From an uncultured Oscillospiraceae bacterium (GTDB taxonomy: Bacteria; Bacillota; Clostridia; Oscillospirales; Oscillospiraceae), in the NCBI GenBank assembly GCA_934589225.1, contig CAKTNS010000022.1, positions 1 to 44,299 on the forward strand: a stretch of DNA of 44,299 nt, given 5' to 3'. Every line of letters begins with the position of its first letter. Position 1 is the stretch's first letter. Below, piece by piece: positions 7,833 to 16,284 of the stretch. The translations under genes were made by a program, and so were the position numbers. The notes under the pieces are model-generated. The model had not been told where the DNA came from. It saw only the letters and a list, made by a program, of their open reading frames with translations, and ran no database searches.

Positions 7833-8930
7833 TTACCCTCCCATGCGGTTTTGGAGCCAAAGGGTCTCGCACAGCCACAGATACCGGCGGAATCGCCCCT
7901 CTTCCAGGGCATTGGCCAGGCCTTCATAGGGCGGCACCGGGGAAAACCCCGCAAAATAGGTCCTTTGCAGCTGCCGCTGGGCTTCAAAAATCAGATAAGG
8001 CACCTGCCGGGAAAGGCCCCGGGTGCGGTGGTAGGTCAGCAGCACCATGTGGAGAAAATGGGTATAGTCCTCCCGGGTCTGTTGCAAACCAAAGGCCTGC
8101 CGCTCCCGCAGCAGCCGCCGGGTGACATAGAGGCTTTCCAGAGCCTTGGGCTGCCCCTGGGAGGCGGCGGAAACCCCCTGGGGGTTTATTAGATATGCAA
8201 AAATCGGCGTTGAAACCGAATAGATTTTCCGGGCCATGGGAAGCAGAATCTGGCAGATCACCGAGTCCTCATACCAGTAGCCCAGGGGGAATTGCAGATC
8301 CCGCCACAGCTCCCGGCGAAAGGCCTTTCCGCAGGTCATGCCGGGAACCTGCTCCCGGTCTGAAACCAGTCCATCCGGAAAGCTTTTCCCCGGATGGAGG
8401 GTGCCCGACAAATCCTTACACAGATACCCCCCCACAACGATGTCCGCGTTCTGTTCCTGGGCGCAGGTCATCAGGGCCTCCAGGCTGCCGGGAAGCAAGG
8501 TATCGTCACTGTCGTGAAACAGCAGGTATTTCCCCCGGCTGACGGCAATGCCCGCGTTTCTGGCACCGGAATGGCCCTGGTTTTCCTGCCGCAGCAGGGT
8601 CACATTGGGATTATTTTTGTAGAGGGCCAGCACCTCCGGGGTTTCATCCGTGGAGCCGTCGTCAATGACCACGGTCTCAAACCGGAACCGGGTCTCCTGA
8701 CCCAAAACGGAATCCAGGGCGGCCTTCAAATAAGGGGCATTGTTATAGCAGGGGATGATGACGCTTAAATCCACCGGGTCTTCCGGATAAAGCCAACCCT
8801 CGCCTCTTTCCACACGGCAGCTGCCCCCTCTATCGGGCCACAGCTCTTCCAGGGGCTGAAAATTCCCCCGGGGGCTCAGGAGCTTTCCCGCCGACCGGGC
8901 GGCTTCCTTGAGTATCTTTCCGGGATTCAT
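7833..8930 (-). CDS. glycosyltransferase family 2
   Basis: A 365-residue GT-A fold enzyme with an N-terminal extension of about 50 residues before the catalytic core. The core begins VDLSVIIPCYNNAPYLKAAL, then VVIDDGSTDETPEVL (about 95) and LLFHDSDDTLL (about 140) as the DXD region. GYWYEDSVICQIL near 225 is the acceptor-side (E)D motif. It overlaps the preceding GT4 gene by 4 bases (ATGA), indicating translational coupling. Likely builds a cell-surface polysaccharide or glycolipid together with the other three transferases. Confidence 0.88.
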   Translation of the reverse strand: MNPGKILKEAARSAGKLLSPRGNFQPLEELWPDRGGSCRVERGEGWLYPEDPVDLSVIIPCYNNAPYLKAALDSVLGQETRFRFETVVIDDGSTDETPEVLALYKNNPNVTLLRQENQGHSGARNAGIAVSRGKYLLFHDSDDTLLPGSLEALMTCAQEQNADIVVGGYLCKDLSGTLHPGKSFPDGLVSDREQVPGMTCGKAFRRELWRDLQFPLGYWYEDSVICQILLPMARKIYSVSTPIFAYLINPQGVSAASQGQPKALESLYVTRRLLRERQAFGLQQTREDYTHFLHMVLLTYHRTRGLSRQVPYLIFEAQRQLQRTYFAGFSPVPPYEGLANALEEGRFRRYLWLCETLWLQNRMGG

Positions 8931-10006
8931 AAGCAGCCTCCCGGGACCAACTGTTTGTAAAGGTCCACATACCCCTGGGCCATGACCTCCAGGGAGAAAT
9001 TCCGGGCAGCCCCCTTGCCGCCCGCTCCCAGGGCTTGCCGCAGGGCCTCGTCCTTCACAAGGCTTTCCACAGCATCCGCCAGTTCCCTTGGCTGGGGGGC
9101 GATCAGCACGCCGCTTTCCCCGGGCTGGATCATATCCGGAATGCCCCCCACCCGGGAGGCAATGACCGGCAGCCCTGCCCCCATGGCCTCAATAACGGTC
9201 ATGGGCATACCCTCCCAGGAAGAGGGCAGCAAAAACAGGTCCGCCCGTGACATCACCGTATACACATCCTGGGTCACGCCCATGAACACCACCTGTTCAT
9301 CCAATCCCAGGGCCTGGACCTTTTCCTCCATCTCAGGCAGCAGCGGCCCATCCCCATAGCAGTGGAGCTCGCAGTTGAGGCCCCGCTTTTTGAGGATGGT
9401 GCTGGCCTCGATCAGGGCCATGTGGTTTTTCTGGGGATAAAACCGGCCCACATGCAGCAGGCGGATGGGATAGTGCAGGGTATAGTCATTCTTTTCGATG
9501 CACCGGCTCAAATCGATGCCGTTGGTCACCAGAGGGATGTTCCCCTCCTCCAGGCCGTAGACCTCCGCCACGGACTGCCGGATCTCCCGGGTCAGGGCCA
9601 CCGGCAGGGCCTTTTTGCTCCGGAACAGGTGCCGTCCGATCTGCCGGTCCAAAAACACCGCTTCCTTCTCCGCCTGGTTGTGGACCGTATGGACAATGGG
9701 CACCCGGGTTCCGGCCAGCGCCACATATTTAAGCGCATGGAGGTGGGTGTGGATGACCTGGGGCCGCTCCTGCCGGATCAGGGCTTTCAGCTTGCCGACG
9801 CAGCCAAAGCCGGAGCCCAGGGCCTTATCTAAGTAGCGCACCGGCACCCCCGCGGCCTCCAGCCCTTCTGTCAGCGGGGTACGGTCCCCGGATAGGCTCA
9901 CCGCCGTTACCTCATGGCCCATGCGGTGGAGCTGCATGCACAGCCCCTGGCACATGGTTTCCGCCCCGCCCATACCAAAGGTGGGGATCACTTGCAGAAT
10001 TTTCAT
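8927..10006 (-). CDS. glycosyltransferase family 4
   Basis: A 359-residue GT-B retaining transferase. The N-terminus ILQVIPTFGMGGAETM carries the GGAE acceptor-loop motif. The donor-binding domain begins near IRLLHVGRFYPQKNH and holds the EX7E motif in SSWEGMPMTVIEAMGAG (about 265-281). It is encoded 11 bases after the preceding GT4 gene and overlaps the next gene by 4 bases. The UDP- or GDP-sugar used is not predictable. Confidence 0.9.
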   Translation of the reverse strand: MKILQVIPTFGMGGAETMCQGLCMQLHRMGHEVTAVSLSGDRTPLTEGLEAAGVPVRYLDKALGSGFGCVGKLKALIRQERPQVIHTHLHALKYVALAGTRVPIVHTVHNQAEKEAVFLDRQIGRHLFRSKKALPVALTREIRQSVAEVYGLEEGNIPLVTNGIDLSRCIEKNDYTLHYPIRLLHVGRFYPQKNHMALIEASTILKKRGLNCELHCYGDGPLLPEMEEKVQALGLDEQVVFMGVTQDVYTVMSRADLFLLPSSWEGMPMTVIEAMGAGLPVIASRVGGIPDMIQPGESGVLIAPQPRELADAVESLVKDEALRQALGAGGKGAARNFSLEVMAQGYVDLYKQLVPGGCL

Positions 10007-10017
10007 AAGCTTCCTCC

Positions 10018-11058
10018 CTATTGATACACGGCCCGGAGCTGCTGGCGGTAGGCATCCAGATCCAGCAGTTTTCCGGCCTTTTCCTGTGCGTTTTCTGACA
10101 GCTGCTGCCGCAGCCCGGGATTTTCAATAATCTGGGCGCAGCGGTCCGCCAGCGCCTGGTCCTCCGACTCCAGGAAGCCGGTGCGGCCCGGCTCCACCAG
10201 GTCCCGGAGCCCGTCCACCGGGGTGCTGACAATGGGCACCCCCAGGGCCATGGCCTCCAACGCGCACATGGGCGTTCCCTCCCACAAGGAGGTCATGAGC
10301 ATCAGGTCCCCGTCCTGCAAAAGCCCATAGGCGTTGGACTGATAGCCCAGAAGCTGAATATGGTCCCGGGCCGGGGACCGCTCCCAGGCGGCCCGGACCT
10401 CTGCTTCCAGCTCTCCGGAGCCGATGATCTTCGCCTCCAGCCCGGGGACCTGGGCATTAACAAGCTCCAGCACCCGCAGCAGCCGCAGAGGGTTCTTGGG
10501 CTCCGCCATCCGGCCCAGAAACACCACATGGCTATGCCCCCGGAGGTCCGCCCGGGCCGCCTGCTTTTGAAGGGCCCGGGCATCGATGACGTTCCGCAGC
10601 ACCGAGCTTTTGGAGGCCACCGCCTTTTGAAAATAAAAGCTCTCCATGGCCGAGGGGGACACCCAGAAGATGTGCCTTGCCTTCATGGCCGCCGGGAAAA
10701 ACAGCACAGTTTTCAGATTCAGCTTCCGGGAGGCAAAATTGTTGTTGTGAATATGGCACACCAGGGGCGTTTTTCCGCAGGCGGCGGCACAGACGACCGA
10801 GGAGAGCATATCATGGGCCTGGATCATATCCGGCTTTTCCCGGGAAATCATCTTCCGCACCTGGGAAACATTGAAAGCCTCCATGGGAAGGTATGGAATG
10901 TGCCGCTCCTTCAAGGCCTGGCGAATAGGCCCCTCCGGGCAGCAGTAGTACATATCGATTTCGCCCCGAAACATGGAAATGATCTGGCAGACCACATTTT
11001 CCGCACCGCTGAAGGTGTTCCGGGGAAGAAAATGCAGGACCTTTTTCCTGACTTCCAT
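10018..11058 (-). CDS. glycosyltransferase family 4
   Basis: A GT-B transferase of 346 residues and first gene of the four-gene operon. FSGAENVVCQII at the N-terminus is the GAE motif, HVVFLGRMAEPKNPLRLL opens the donor domain, and SLWEGTPMCALEAMALG holds the EX7E pair. The start at 11058 (MEVRKKVLHF) is chosen because GGGAGG lies a few bases upstream. An extended -10 box (TGGTACAAT on the minus strand, near 11091-11099) precedes it, without a good -35. No flippase or polymerase gene is included in the cluster. Confidence 0.88.
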   Translation of the reverse strand: MEVRKKVLHFLPRNTFSGAENVVCQIISMFRGEIDMYYCCPEGPIRQALKERHIPYLPMEAFNVSQVRKMISREKPDMIQAHDMLSSVVCAAACGKTPLVCHIHNNNFASRKLNLKTVLFFPAAMKARHIFWVSPSAMESFYFQKAVASKSSVLRNVIDARALQKQAARADLRGHSHVVFLGRMAEPKNPLRLLRVLELVNAQVPGLEAKIIGSGELEAEVRAAWERSPARDHIQLLGYQSNAYGLLQDGDLMLMTSLWEGTPMCALEAMALGVPIVSTPVDGLRDLVEPGRTGFLESEDQALADRCAQIIENPGLRQQLSENAQEKAGKLLDLDAYRQQLRAVYQ

Positions 11059-11121
11059 GGATGTTCCTCCCTTATACAAAACTTTCCTCTATTGTACCAT
11101 AAAGGGCCGGGAAAGGAAAGC

Positions 11122-11156
11122 AAAAAAAGCCCCGGCAGCGGAGACCACTGCCGGAG
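11122..11156 (-). terminator. terminator of the MATE gene
   Basis: CCGGCAG (11132-11138) pairs with CTGCCGG (11148-11154). On the minus strand the stem is followed by a run of seven T (plus A 11122-11128). It separates the MATE gene from the glycosyltransferase operon. Confidence 0.88.
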
Positions 11157-11176
11157 CAAAGGGAAAAAGGAATAAA

Positions 11177-12544
11177 TCAGGCGCTCTGGGCTTCCTTTTC
11201 CCGGCGCTTGATGCACATATGATAGGCAGGAACCAAAAACAGGTCCGCCAGAATCCAGGCAGCGGGGCTGGCATAGCACACGGCGGTAAAGCCGATCACC
11301 GGCACCAGGCCGATGGCCACCGCGCCCCGGGCGATCATCTCAAAGACGCCCGCGATCACCGCCAGATTGGAGTAGCCCAGGCCCTGAATGGTAAAGCGGT
11401 ACAGATTGACCCCCAGAAGCGGAATGTAGAAGGCGGCATTGGTCACCAGCATCTGCCGGGCCAAGGGCAGGATCTCCGCGGCGGAGGCTGCATCCTTGGA
11501 ATCCAGGAACAGCCCCGCCATTTGCGCGCCGCCAAAATACATGGCCGCCATGGCAATGACAAAATAAACGGTGCCCAGAATGGCGCAATCCCGAACCCCT
11601 TCCCGCACCCGCTGGAGCTTCCCGGCCCCCAGGTTCTGCCCGGCGAAGGTGGCAGCCATGGTGCCCATGGCGTCATAGGGGCAGGCAAACAGGTTCGTCA
11701 CCTTGCCGGAGGCCGCCACCGCCGCCATGGCCACAGGCCCCAGGCCGTTGACGGCGGTCTGCAGGAGGATGCTGCCAATGGCGGTAATGGAATACTGCAT
11801 GCCCATAGGAAGGCCCATGAGCAGCAGCCGATGGGCGCAGAAGGACCGAAGCTTCAGATTTTCCCGGTGCAGCCGGAGAATGGGGAACTTTTTGGCCATG
11901 TATACCAGGCACAGAAGCCCCGAGATCAGCTGGCTCACTAGTGTCGCCCAGCCCGCACCGGCCACGCCCATTTGCAGCCACACCACGCAAACCAGGTCCA
12001 GGGCCACATTCAGAAGGCTGGAAAAAATCAGGAACAGCAGCGGCGTCCGGCTGTCTCCCAGAGAGCGGAGAATGCCGGAGAGCAGATTGTAAAGCATGGT
12101 GGCCGGAATGGCCAGGAAAATCAGGAAAATATAGTCATAGGCATAGGAAAAGGTGCTCTCCGGGGTCTTCATAGCCGTCAGAATCCACCGGCAGCCCAGG
12201 GTGGTGGCCAGGGTGATCACCAGCGCCAGCAGCGCCCCCAGCCAAATCATATTGCCCACAAAATCCCGCAGGCCCTCATAGTCCTTTTCCCCAAATTTCT
12301 GGGCCACGGGAATGGCAAAGCCCGCGCAAATCCCGTTGCACAGCCCCAGCACCAGAAAGGAAATCGACCCCGTAGAGCCCACCCCCGCCAGGGCTTCCAT
12401 GCCCAGAAAATTACCGACCACCACCGTATCCACCATGGCATAAAACTGCTGAAACAGCAGCCCCAGCAGCAGCGGCATAATAAACGCCAACAAAATCGGC
12501 ATGGGCGCTCCCACAGTCATATCACGCGTCCGTTCCTTCGGCAT
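11177..12544 (-). CDS. MATE-family efflux transporter
   Basis: A cation-coupled multidrug or metabolite exporter of 455 residues with about 12 membrane segments in two repeats. Typical features are the MTVGAPMPILLAFIMPLLLG start, QFYAMVDTVVVGNFLG near 40, and QPxxG-like loops replaced by GLGYSNLAVIAG near 395. The start at 12544 (MPKERTRD) follows a GGAGG box by about 9 bases. It has its own promoter, overlapped by a palindrome, and its own terminator, so it is a single regulated gene. It could instead act as a flippase for the adjacent glycosyltransferases, but the separate transcription speaks against that. Confidence 0.9.
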   Translation of the reverse strand: MPKERTRDMTVGAPMPILLAFIMPLLLGLLFQQFYAMVDTVVVGNFLGMEALAGVGSTGSISFLVLGLCNGICAGFAIPVAQKFGEKDYEGLRDFVGNMIWLGALLALVITLATTLGCRWILTAMKTPESTFSYAYDYIFLIFLAIPATMLYNLLSGILRSLGDSRTPLLFLIFSSLLNVALDLVCVVWLQMGVAGAGWATLVSQLISGLLCLVYMAKKFPILRLHRENLKLRSFCAHRLLLMGLPMGMQYSITAIGSILLQTAVNGLGPVAMAAVAASGKVTNLFACPYDAMGTMAATFAGQNLGAGKLQRVREGVRDCAILGTVYFVIAMAAMYFGGAQMAGLFLDSKDAASAAEILPLARQMLVTNAAFYIPLLGVNLYRFTIQGLGYSNLAVIAGVFEMIARGAVAIGLVPVIGFTAVCYASPAAWILADLFLVPAYHMCIKRREKEAQSA

Positions 12545-12583
12545 CCACGTTCCCTCCAAACACACAAAATATCTTTTTCAAGC

Positions 12584-12616
12584 GCAAATAGTAGCACTAT
12601 TTGCTCCCTCTGTCAA
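12584..12616 (-). promoter_or_regulatory. MATE promoter with overlapping operator
   Basis: On the minus strand TTGACA (12611-12616), 17-bp spacer, TACTAT (12588-12593). A perfect inverted repeat GCAAATAG-TAGCA-CTATTTGC (12584-12604) covers the -10 box. This is the geometry of a repressor site of the MarR or TetR kind. No regulator gene is adjacent. Confidence 0.72.
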
Positions 12617-12746
12617 TCCGGGAAAATTATATAAAATAGCAACTTCAATCTGCCCCATTCCTTGTCAAACCGCCCGTAACCCCAAAAGTGCCCACTTTCT
12701 CACCTCCCCCGGCTTTCAAAAAATACGCCAATTTCAAAAATACTTC

Positions 12747-12774
12747 TTGACATTTCCCGAAAACATGCTATTAT
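12747..12774 (+). promoter_or_regulatory. promoter of tRNA-Tyr
   Basis: TTGACA (12747-12752), 16-bp spacer, TATTAT (12769-12774), 30 bases before the mature tRNA 5' end. Confidence 0.75.
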
Positions 12775-12803
12775 AAACAAGTTCTGACACGAACAACATA
12801 CCT

Positions 12804-12888
12804 GGGGGAATTCCCGAGTGGCCAAAGGGGACAGACTGTAAATCTGCTGCTTATAGCTTCGGTGGTTCGAATCCACCTTCCCCCACCA
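12804..12888 (+). tRNA. tRNA-Tyr (GTA)
   Basis: An 85-nt type II tRNA with encoded CCA. The acceptor arm GGGGGAA (12804-12810) pairs with TTCCCCC before A-CCA (12885-12888). The anticodon loop CTGTAAA within ACAGACTGTAAATCTG gives anticodon GTA. A long variable arm (GCTGCTTATAGC region) and the GGTTCGAATCC T-arm are present. tRNA-Tyr with a long variable arm is normal for bacteria. A degraded mobile island begins directly downstream. Confidence 0.97.
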
Positions 12889-12899
12889 AAACAAAGAAA

Positions 12900-12939
12900 T
12901 CCGAACTTCTTCCCTGTGGGAGATGGGTTCGGGTTTTTT
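12900..12939 (+). terminator. tRNA-Tyr terminator
   Basis: TCCGAAC pairs with GTTCGGG around a loop that itself contains a short TCCCTGTGGGA hairpin, followed by six T. A closely similar structure recurs at 16401-16446. Confidence 0.85.
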
Positions 12940-12974
12940 GTTTATATCAGAGATATTTCATATTGAGTTTTGTA

Positions 12975-13014
12975 CCAGCAGTGCCGGTTTGATGCCGGGT
13001 TGCTGGCACTTTTT
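12975..13014 (+). terminator. second hairpin with T run
   Basis: CCAGCA (12975-12980) pairs with TGCTGG (13001-13006) with an inner CCGG/CCGG pairing, then CAC and five T. It would stop any read-through from the tRNA before the recombinase. Confidence 0.65.
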
Positions 13015-13103
13015 CCTGTTCCGGATCATCGAACTTTTGTGCGGAGCGGTTCGAAAACTGTATTACAATTTATCCGAATACCGATCAATTGGAGGTTTGT
13101 ATT

Positions 13104-14144
13104 ATGGAATATGGGTATATCCGTGTTTCTACAAGAGAACAAAATGAACAGCGGCAGCTCATTGCAATGCAAGAGTTTGGAATATCAGAAAAACGAATCT
13201 ACATGGATAAGCAATCCGGCAAGGACTTTGAGCGGAAGAACTATAAGAAAATGGTTCGAAAACTAAAAAAGGACGACACCCTGGTAGTAAAGAGCATCGA
13301 CCGGTTGGGGCGAAATTATGAGGAGATCCTGGAGCAGTGGCGGATCATCACCAAGGAAAAACAGGCGGCCATCGTCGTGCTGGATATGCCCCTGCTGGAC
13401 ACACGGCAAAACCGGGACCTGACCGGAACGCTGATCGCGGACATTGCTTTGCAGCTTCTATCTTATGCAAAGCAGTTTTATGAAGAAGCGTTCCATTTTA
13501 TCGAGGAAAAATTCGGTGCAGAAAATGTTATATCGGCTGTAATGCACGCTGATGAAATCAATGTAGCGGCAACCGAGGAACTTGGAAAAGAGGTTTATCA
13601 CTATCATCTTCACGCTATGGTTCTGCCTGTTGTGGAGAAAGAAATCCTATGGAGTAAGCGTTGCAAAGATGAAAAACTGCGAGGAACTGTTAAGGAGGTT
13701 GTTCATCAAATTAGCCATTCAAAGAAATGGAAATCGGATATTCCGCTGACCGATGAAAAAGGAAATCCACTTCTTAGAAAAAATGGGAAACCGATGTTCC
13801 GAGCTTCATACAGCATACTGCAAAACGAATTGTTTAATTATATGACGGAGCGAGAATTCAAAGGCTTTCAGCGTGGCGAATACGGAAGTACCGCCGAACA
13901 TCTTACTTCCCTACAATATCAAATCAAGCAGGACAAGGAACGATTGGAGAAGTTGCAGAAGCGTATTCAGCGTGAACAGATGAAGTATGAGCCTGCCCGT
14001 AATGTTTCCAAAACCTATAACGAGATTGACAGTATGGGGCAGAAAAAATCACGGGTAAAATGGCAATCTCCAAAGAGGATTATTCTGAGCTTACTGCCCT
14101 TGCCAAAGAGGGCATTACCAGTCGTGCAGAAATCAGCGAATTAG
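13104..14144 (+). CDS. chimeric ORF: serine recombinase N-terminus joined to MobV relaxase fragment
   Basis: Residues 1-121 are the catalytic domain of a small serine resolvase/invertase: YIRVST with Ser9, SIDRLGRN with Arg67 and Arg70, and LTGTLIADIALQLLSY. After residue 121 (base 13467) the usual recombinase helix E and helix-turn-helix are missing. The frame instead continues into a MobV/Pre-type relaxase that lacks its own N-terminus: FIEEKFGAENVISAVMHADE, then VYHYHLHAMVLPVVEKEILW and HQISHSKKW. The last about 25 residues are out of frame with respect to the relaxase family, see the next entry. The start is ATG 13104 after GGAGG (13091-13095). Neither half is likely to be active. GC content drops at the junction. 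Confidence 0.8.
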   Translation: MEYGYIRVSTREQNEQRQLIAMQEFGISEKRIYMDKQSGKDFERKNYKKMVRKLKKDDTLVVKSIDRLGRNYEEILEQWRIITKEKQAAIVVLDMPLLDTRQNRDLTGTLIADIALQLLSYAKQFYEEAFHFIEEKFGAENVISAVMHADEINVAATEELGKEVYHYHLHAMVLPVVEKEILWSKRCKDEKLRGTVKEVVHQISHSKKWKSDIPLTDEKGNPLLRKNGKPMFRASYSILQNELFNYMTEREFKGFQRGEYGSTAEHLTSLQYQIKQDKERLEKLQKRIQREQMKYEPARNVSKTYNEIDSMGQKKSRVKWQSPKRIILSLLPLPKRALPVVQKSAN

Positions 14145-14416
14145 AACAGAATGCAAACTATTACCGACAGAAATATTTTGACTGTGCAAACGCACTCGAA
14201 AGAATGAAAACTAAATACAACGAACTGAAAGAAAAGTGCAGACCTTTTCTTCAAGCGTTGGAGCATTTCCCCGAAGTTGCTTCACTTTTTACCGAAAAAG
14301 TGAAGCAACTTTCTTCTTTTAAGGAAGCGCAGGAACGAGCCGAAAAAGAAGCAAGGGAAAAAGAAAGACAAGAGCGTATCAAAGCTCGAAGAAACAAGCG
14401 TGGTATGGAAAGATAA
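14060..14416 (+). pseudogene. C-terminal fragment of the same MobV relaxase, frameshifted
   Basis: This frame continues the relaxase C-terminus: KMAISKEDYSELTALAKEG, then a coiled coil (YYRQKYFDCANALERMKTKY) and a Lys/Arg-rich tail. The family frame runs from the preceding ORF into this one across a run of six A at about 14042-14047. One extra A there would restore a single reading frame, which points to a one-base deletion. The ATG at 14060 is unlikely to be a true start because no ribosome binding site precedes it. Programmed slippage cannot be fully excluded, but with the truncated N-terminus the simplest view is gene decay. Confidence 0.72.
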
Positions 14417-14534
14417 CCTTTTCCATTATACTCATGACTTAATGACTTCTTGATATACTGAAAATCTGTGGTTGCTGAGTGTTCTAATGTGAATGCCCAT
14501 CAATCAAATCTTATGAAAGAGAGGAACGGACTAT

Positions 14535-14723
14535 ATGAAAGAACAGAAACATTCTTATTCGCAACGTATAGGAAAAACAACATTTATCGTAAATGTAAAG
14601 CGGTCCGAAAGTGCCAAAAAGCCCTTGAATACGGTGTTTCAGGATATATGCAAACACGAGGTTTTGGGCGGCTTCTTTACGGACAAATCGTTTAATTTAG
14701 AAAATCCACAAAAAGTATCTTGA
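14535..14723 (+). CDS. TnpW-like small transposon protein
   Basis: A 62-residue basic protein with SYSQRIGKTTFIVNVKRSES near the N-terminus. This RIGKTTY/F-V-V pattern is typical of the small proteins annotated as transposon-encoded TnpW in clostridial conjugative and mobilizable elements. Their biochemical role is unknown. A GAGAGGA ribosome binding site lies about 10 bases upstream of ATG 14535. It sits between relaxase remnants and the DpnI-type gene, consistent with the block deriving from such an element. Confidence 0.65.
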   Translation: MKEQKHSYSQRIGKTTFIVNVKRSESAKKPLNTVFQDICKHEVLGGFFTDKSFNLENPQKVS

Positions 14724-14748
14724 CAAACTCAATCCCGAGGATGCAACT

Positions 14749-16284
14749 ATGGATCTGAGATTTGATACCGATGTGATCTCGGGCTATCACTCCAATTCGC
14801 AGATTGCACGGCTTCTAACCGAAAACTGGGTCAGGAAAAACATGTACTGTCCCCGTTGCGGGCGGTCACACATTGAACAATTCGAAAACAATCGTCCTGT
14901 AGCCGATTTCTTTTGCCCGCAGTGTAGCAGCGAGTTTGAACTGAAAAGCAAATCAGGTGCGCTTGGAGCAAAGATCAATGACGGTGCATACGCAACCATG
15001 ATCAAACGAATCACGGGAAATCACAATTCTGATTTCTTCTTTATGAGTTATTCTAAATCAGAATGCGCTGTTGAGAATTTAATATTTACACCGAAGCATT
15101 TCTTTGTACCGGATATTATAGAAAAGAGGAACCCTCTAGCCGAAAATGCACAGCGTGCTGGCTGGATCGGGTGTAATATTGTCATAGATAAAATCCCGGA
15201 GCAAGGGAGAATACCAATTATTTTCAATAGAATTGTAGTTGATTCTGAGCAGGTTATAAGGAAAGTCAGATCAAGCTACAGATTGTTGGTTGAGGACGTA
15301 CATAGCCGCAGTTGGCTTATGGATGTCTTAAACTGCGTAAACAGAATCCCCATACAACAATTTTCCTTACAGAATGTGTATAACTTTGAGGCAGAGCTGC
15401 AACTGAAACATCCCGAAAATCATAACGTCAAGGCGATCGCCAACTACCTGTGGTCCCACACGGAGGTGCTCAGGGAATACCTTGCCGAAGCACAACTGCC
15501 GGAGGAGCAAGCTCAGATCGTGGCGGGGTGGGAACAGTGCAAGCCGGGAAAGTACATTATGGAGCGGCATCTAAAAAAGGGTACCGTGTTTATTTCGGAG
15601 GAAGACCAAAAGGTTTATATGGTGCAGGGCCTGTTTTCCACCTGGGAGGAAATGATAGGAAAGGGCCCGGTGCTGCTGGATGCGGTGCTGATCCCCTTTC
15701 GGGACTGTATTATTTCCGATGGGTTGGTGATGGCCTACCCCGTTCACTTCGGCCCCGGATGCAGAGATGCATTCAAGGAGATTTACAGGAAGGCCAAGGA
15801 GGAGCAACTGATCTGCTTCTCCTTTACCGATGCGAAACCGGAGCGCAAACCCCGCAAGAAAAAAGAAACCGGCAAGGTAGAGAGTTATGTGATCAAGGTG
15901 TCGCTGAGTGGCAGCTGCTACCGCCATATCCGGATCGGCAAGCAGGAGGCCCTGGGAACACTGAGCGAGATGATCCTGCGTGCCTTTGATTTTGACGATG
16001 ACCACTGTCACGCATTTTTCATGGACAACCGGTATTGGAGCAAAGCCAATGCCTATTTTTCCGACGGTATGGATACAGGCTGCCGGATGTCCTACAAGAT
16101 GCCCCTTCGCCGCCTGGGGCTGAAAAAAGGCGATGCATTCAAGTACCTCTTTGACTTTGGCGACGAATGGCGGTTCCAGTGCCGGGTGTTGCAGGAACTG
16201 GAGGAGGAAACAGATATTCCCGGCGTGCTCAAAGCGGTAGGAGAACCCCCGGAGCAGTACCCTTCCTGGGAGGACGATGACTAA
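14749..16284 (+). CDS. DpnI-type methyl-directed endonuclease fused to PRiA4_ORF3-like C-terminus
   Basis: Residues 1-228 match DpnI, a type IIM enzyme that cleaves N6-methylated GATC. Zinc cysteines are Cys34, Cys37, Cys56 and Cys59. The PD-(D/E)XK residues Asp53, Glu64 and Lys66 keep the DpnI numbering, in VADFFCPQC and FELKSK. INDGAYATMIKR and AGWIGCNI are conserved. A winged-helix domain starts near 180 but breaks off at about 228 (base 15433). The frame then continues into GC-rich sequence: KKGTVFISEEDQKVYMVQG (about 277) and, from about 378, a PRiA4_ORF3 (IS1096 TnpR-like) domain with YLFDFGDEWRF and GEPPEQYP. The catalytic domain looks intact. The lost half of the winged helix, which helps target recognition, may impair it. 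No methyltransferase is adjacent, as expected for DpnI. Confidence 0.85.
   Translation: MDLRFDTDVISGYHSNSQIARLLTENWVRKNMYCPRCGRSHIEQFENNRPVADFFCPQCSSEFELKSKSGALGAKINDGAYATMIKRITGNHNSDFFFMSYSKSECAVENLIFTPKHFFVPDIIEKRNPLAENAQRAGWIGCNIVIDKIPEQGRIPIIFNRIVVDSEQVIRKVRSSYRLLVEDVHSRSWLMDVLNCVNRIPIQQFSLQNVYNFEAELQLKHPENHNVKAIANYLWSHTEVLREYLAEAQLPEEQAQIVAGWEQCKPGKYIMERHLKKGTVFISEEDQKVYMVQGLFSTWEEMIGKGPVLLDAVLIPFRDCIISDGLVMAYPVHFGPGCRDAFKEIYRKAKEEQLICFSFTDAKPERKPRKKKETGKVESYVIKVSLSGSCYRHIRIGKQEALGTLSEMILRAFDFDDDHCHAFFMDNRYWSKANAYFSDGMDTGCRMSYKMPLRRLGLKKGDAFKYLFDFGDEWRFQCRVLQELEEETDIPGVLKAVGEPPEQYPSWEDDD

Noticed and set aside
14749..16284. A cognate DNA methyltransferase or classical restriction-modification system
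   Set aside because: No methyltransferase motifs occur in neighbouring frames. DpnI-type enzymes cut methylated DNA and do not need one.
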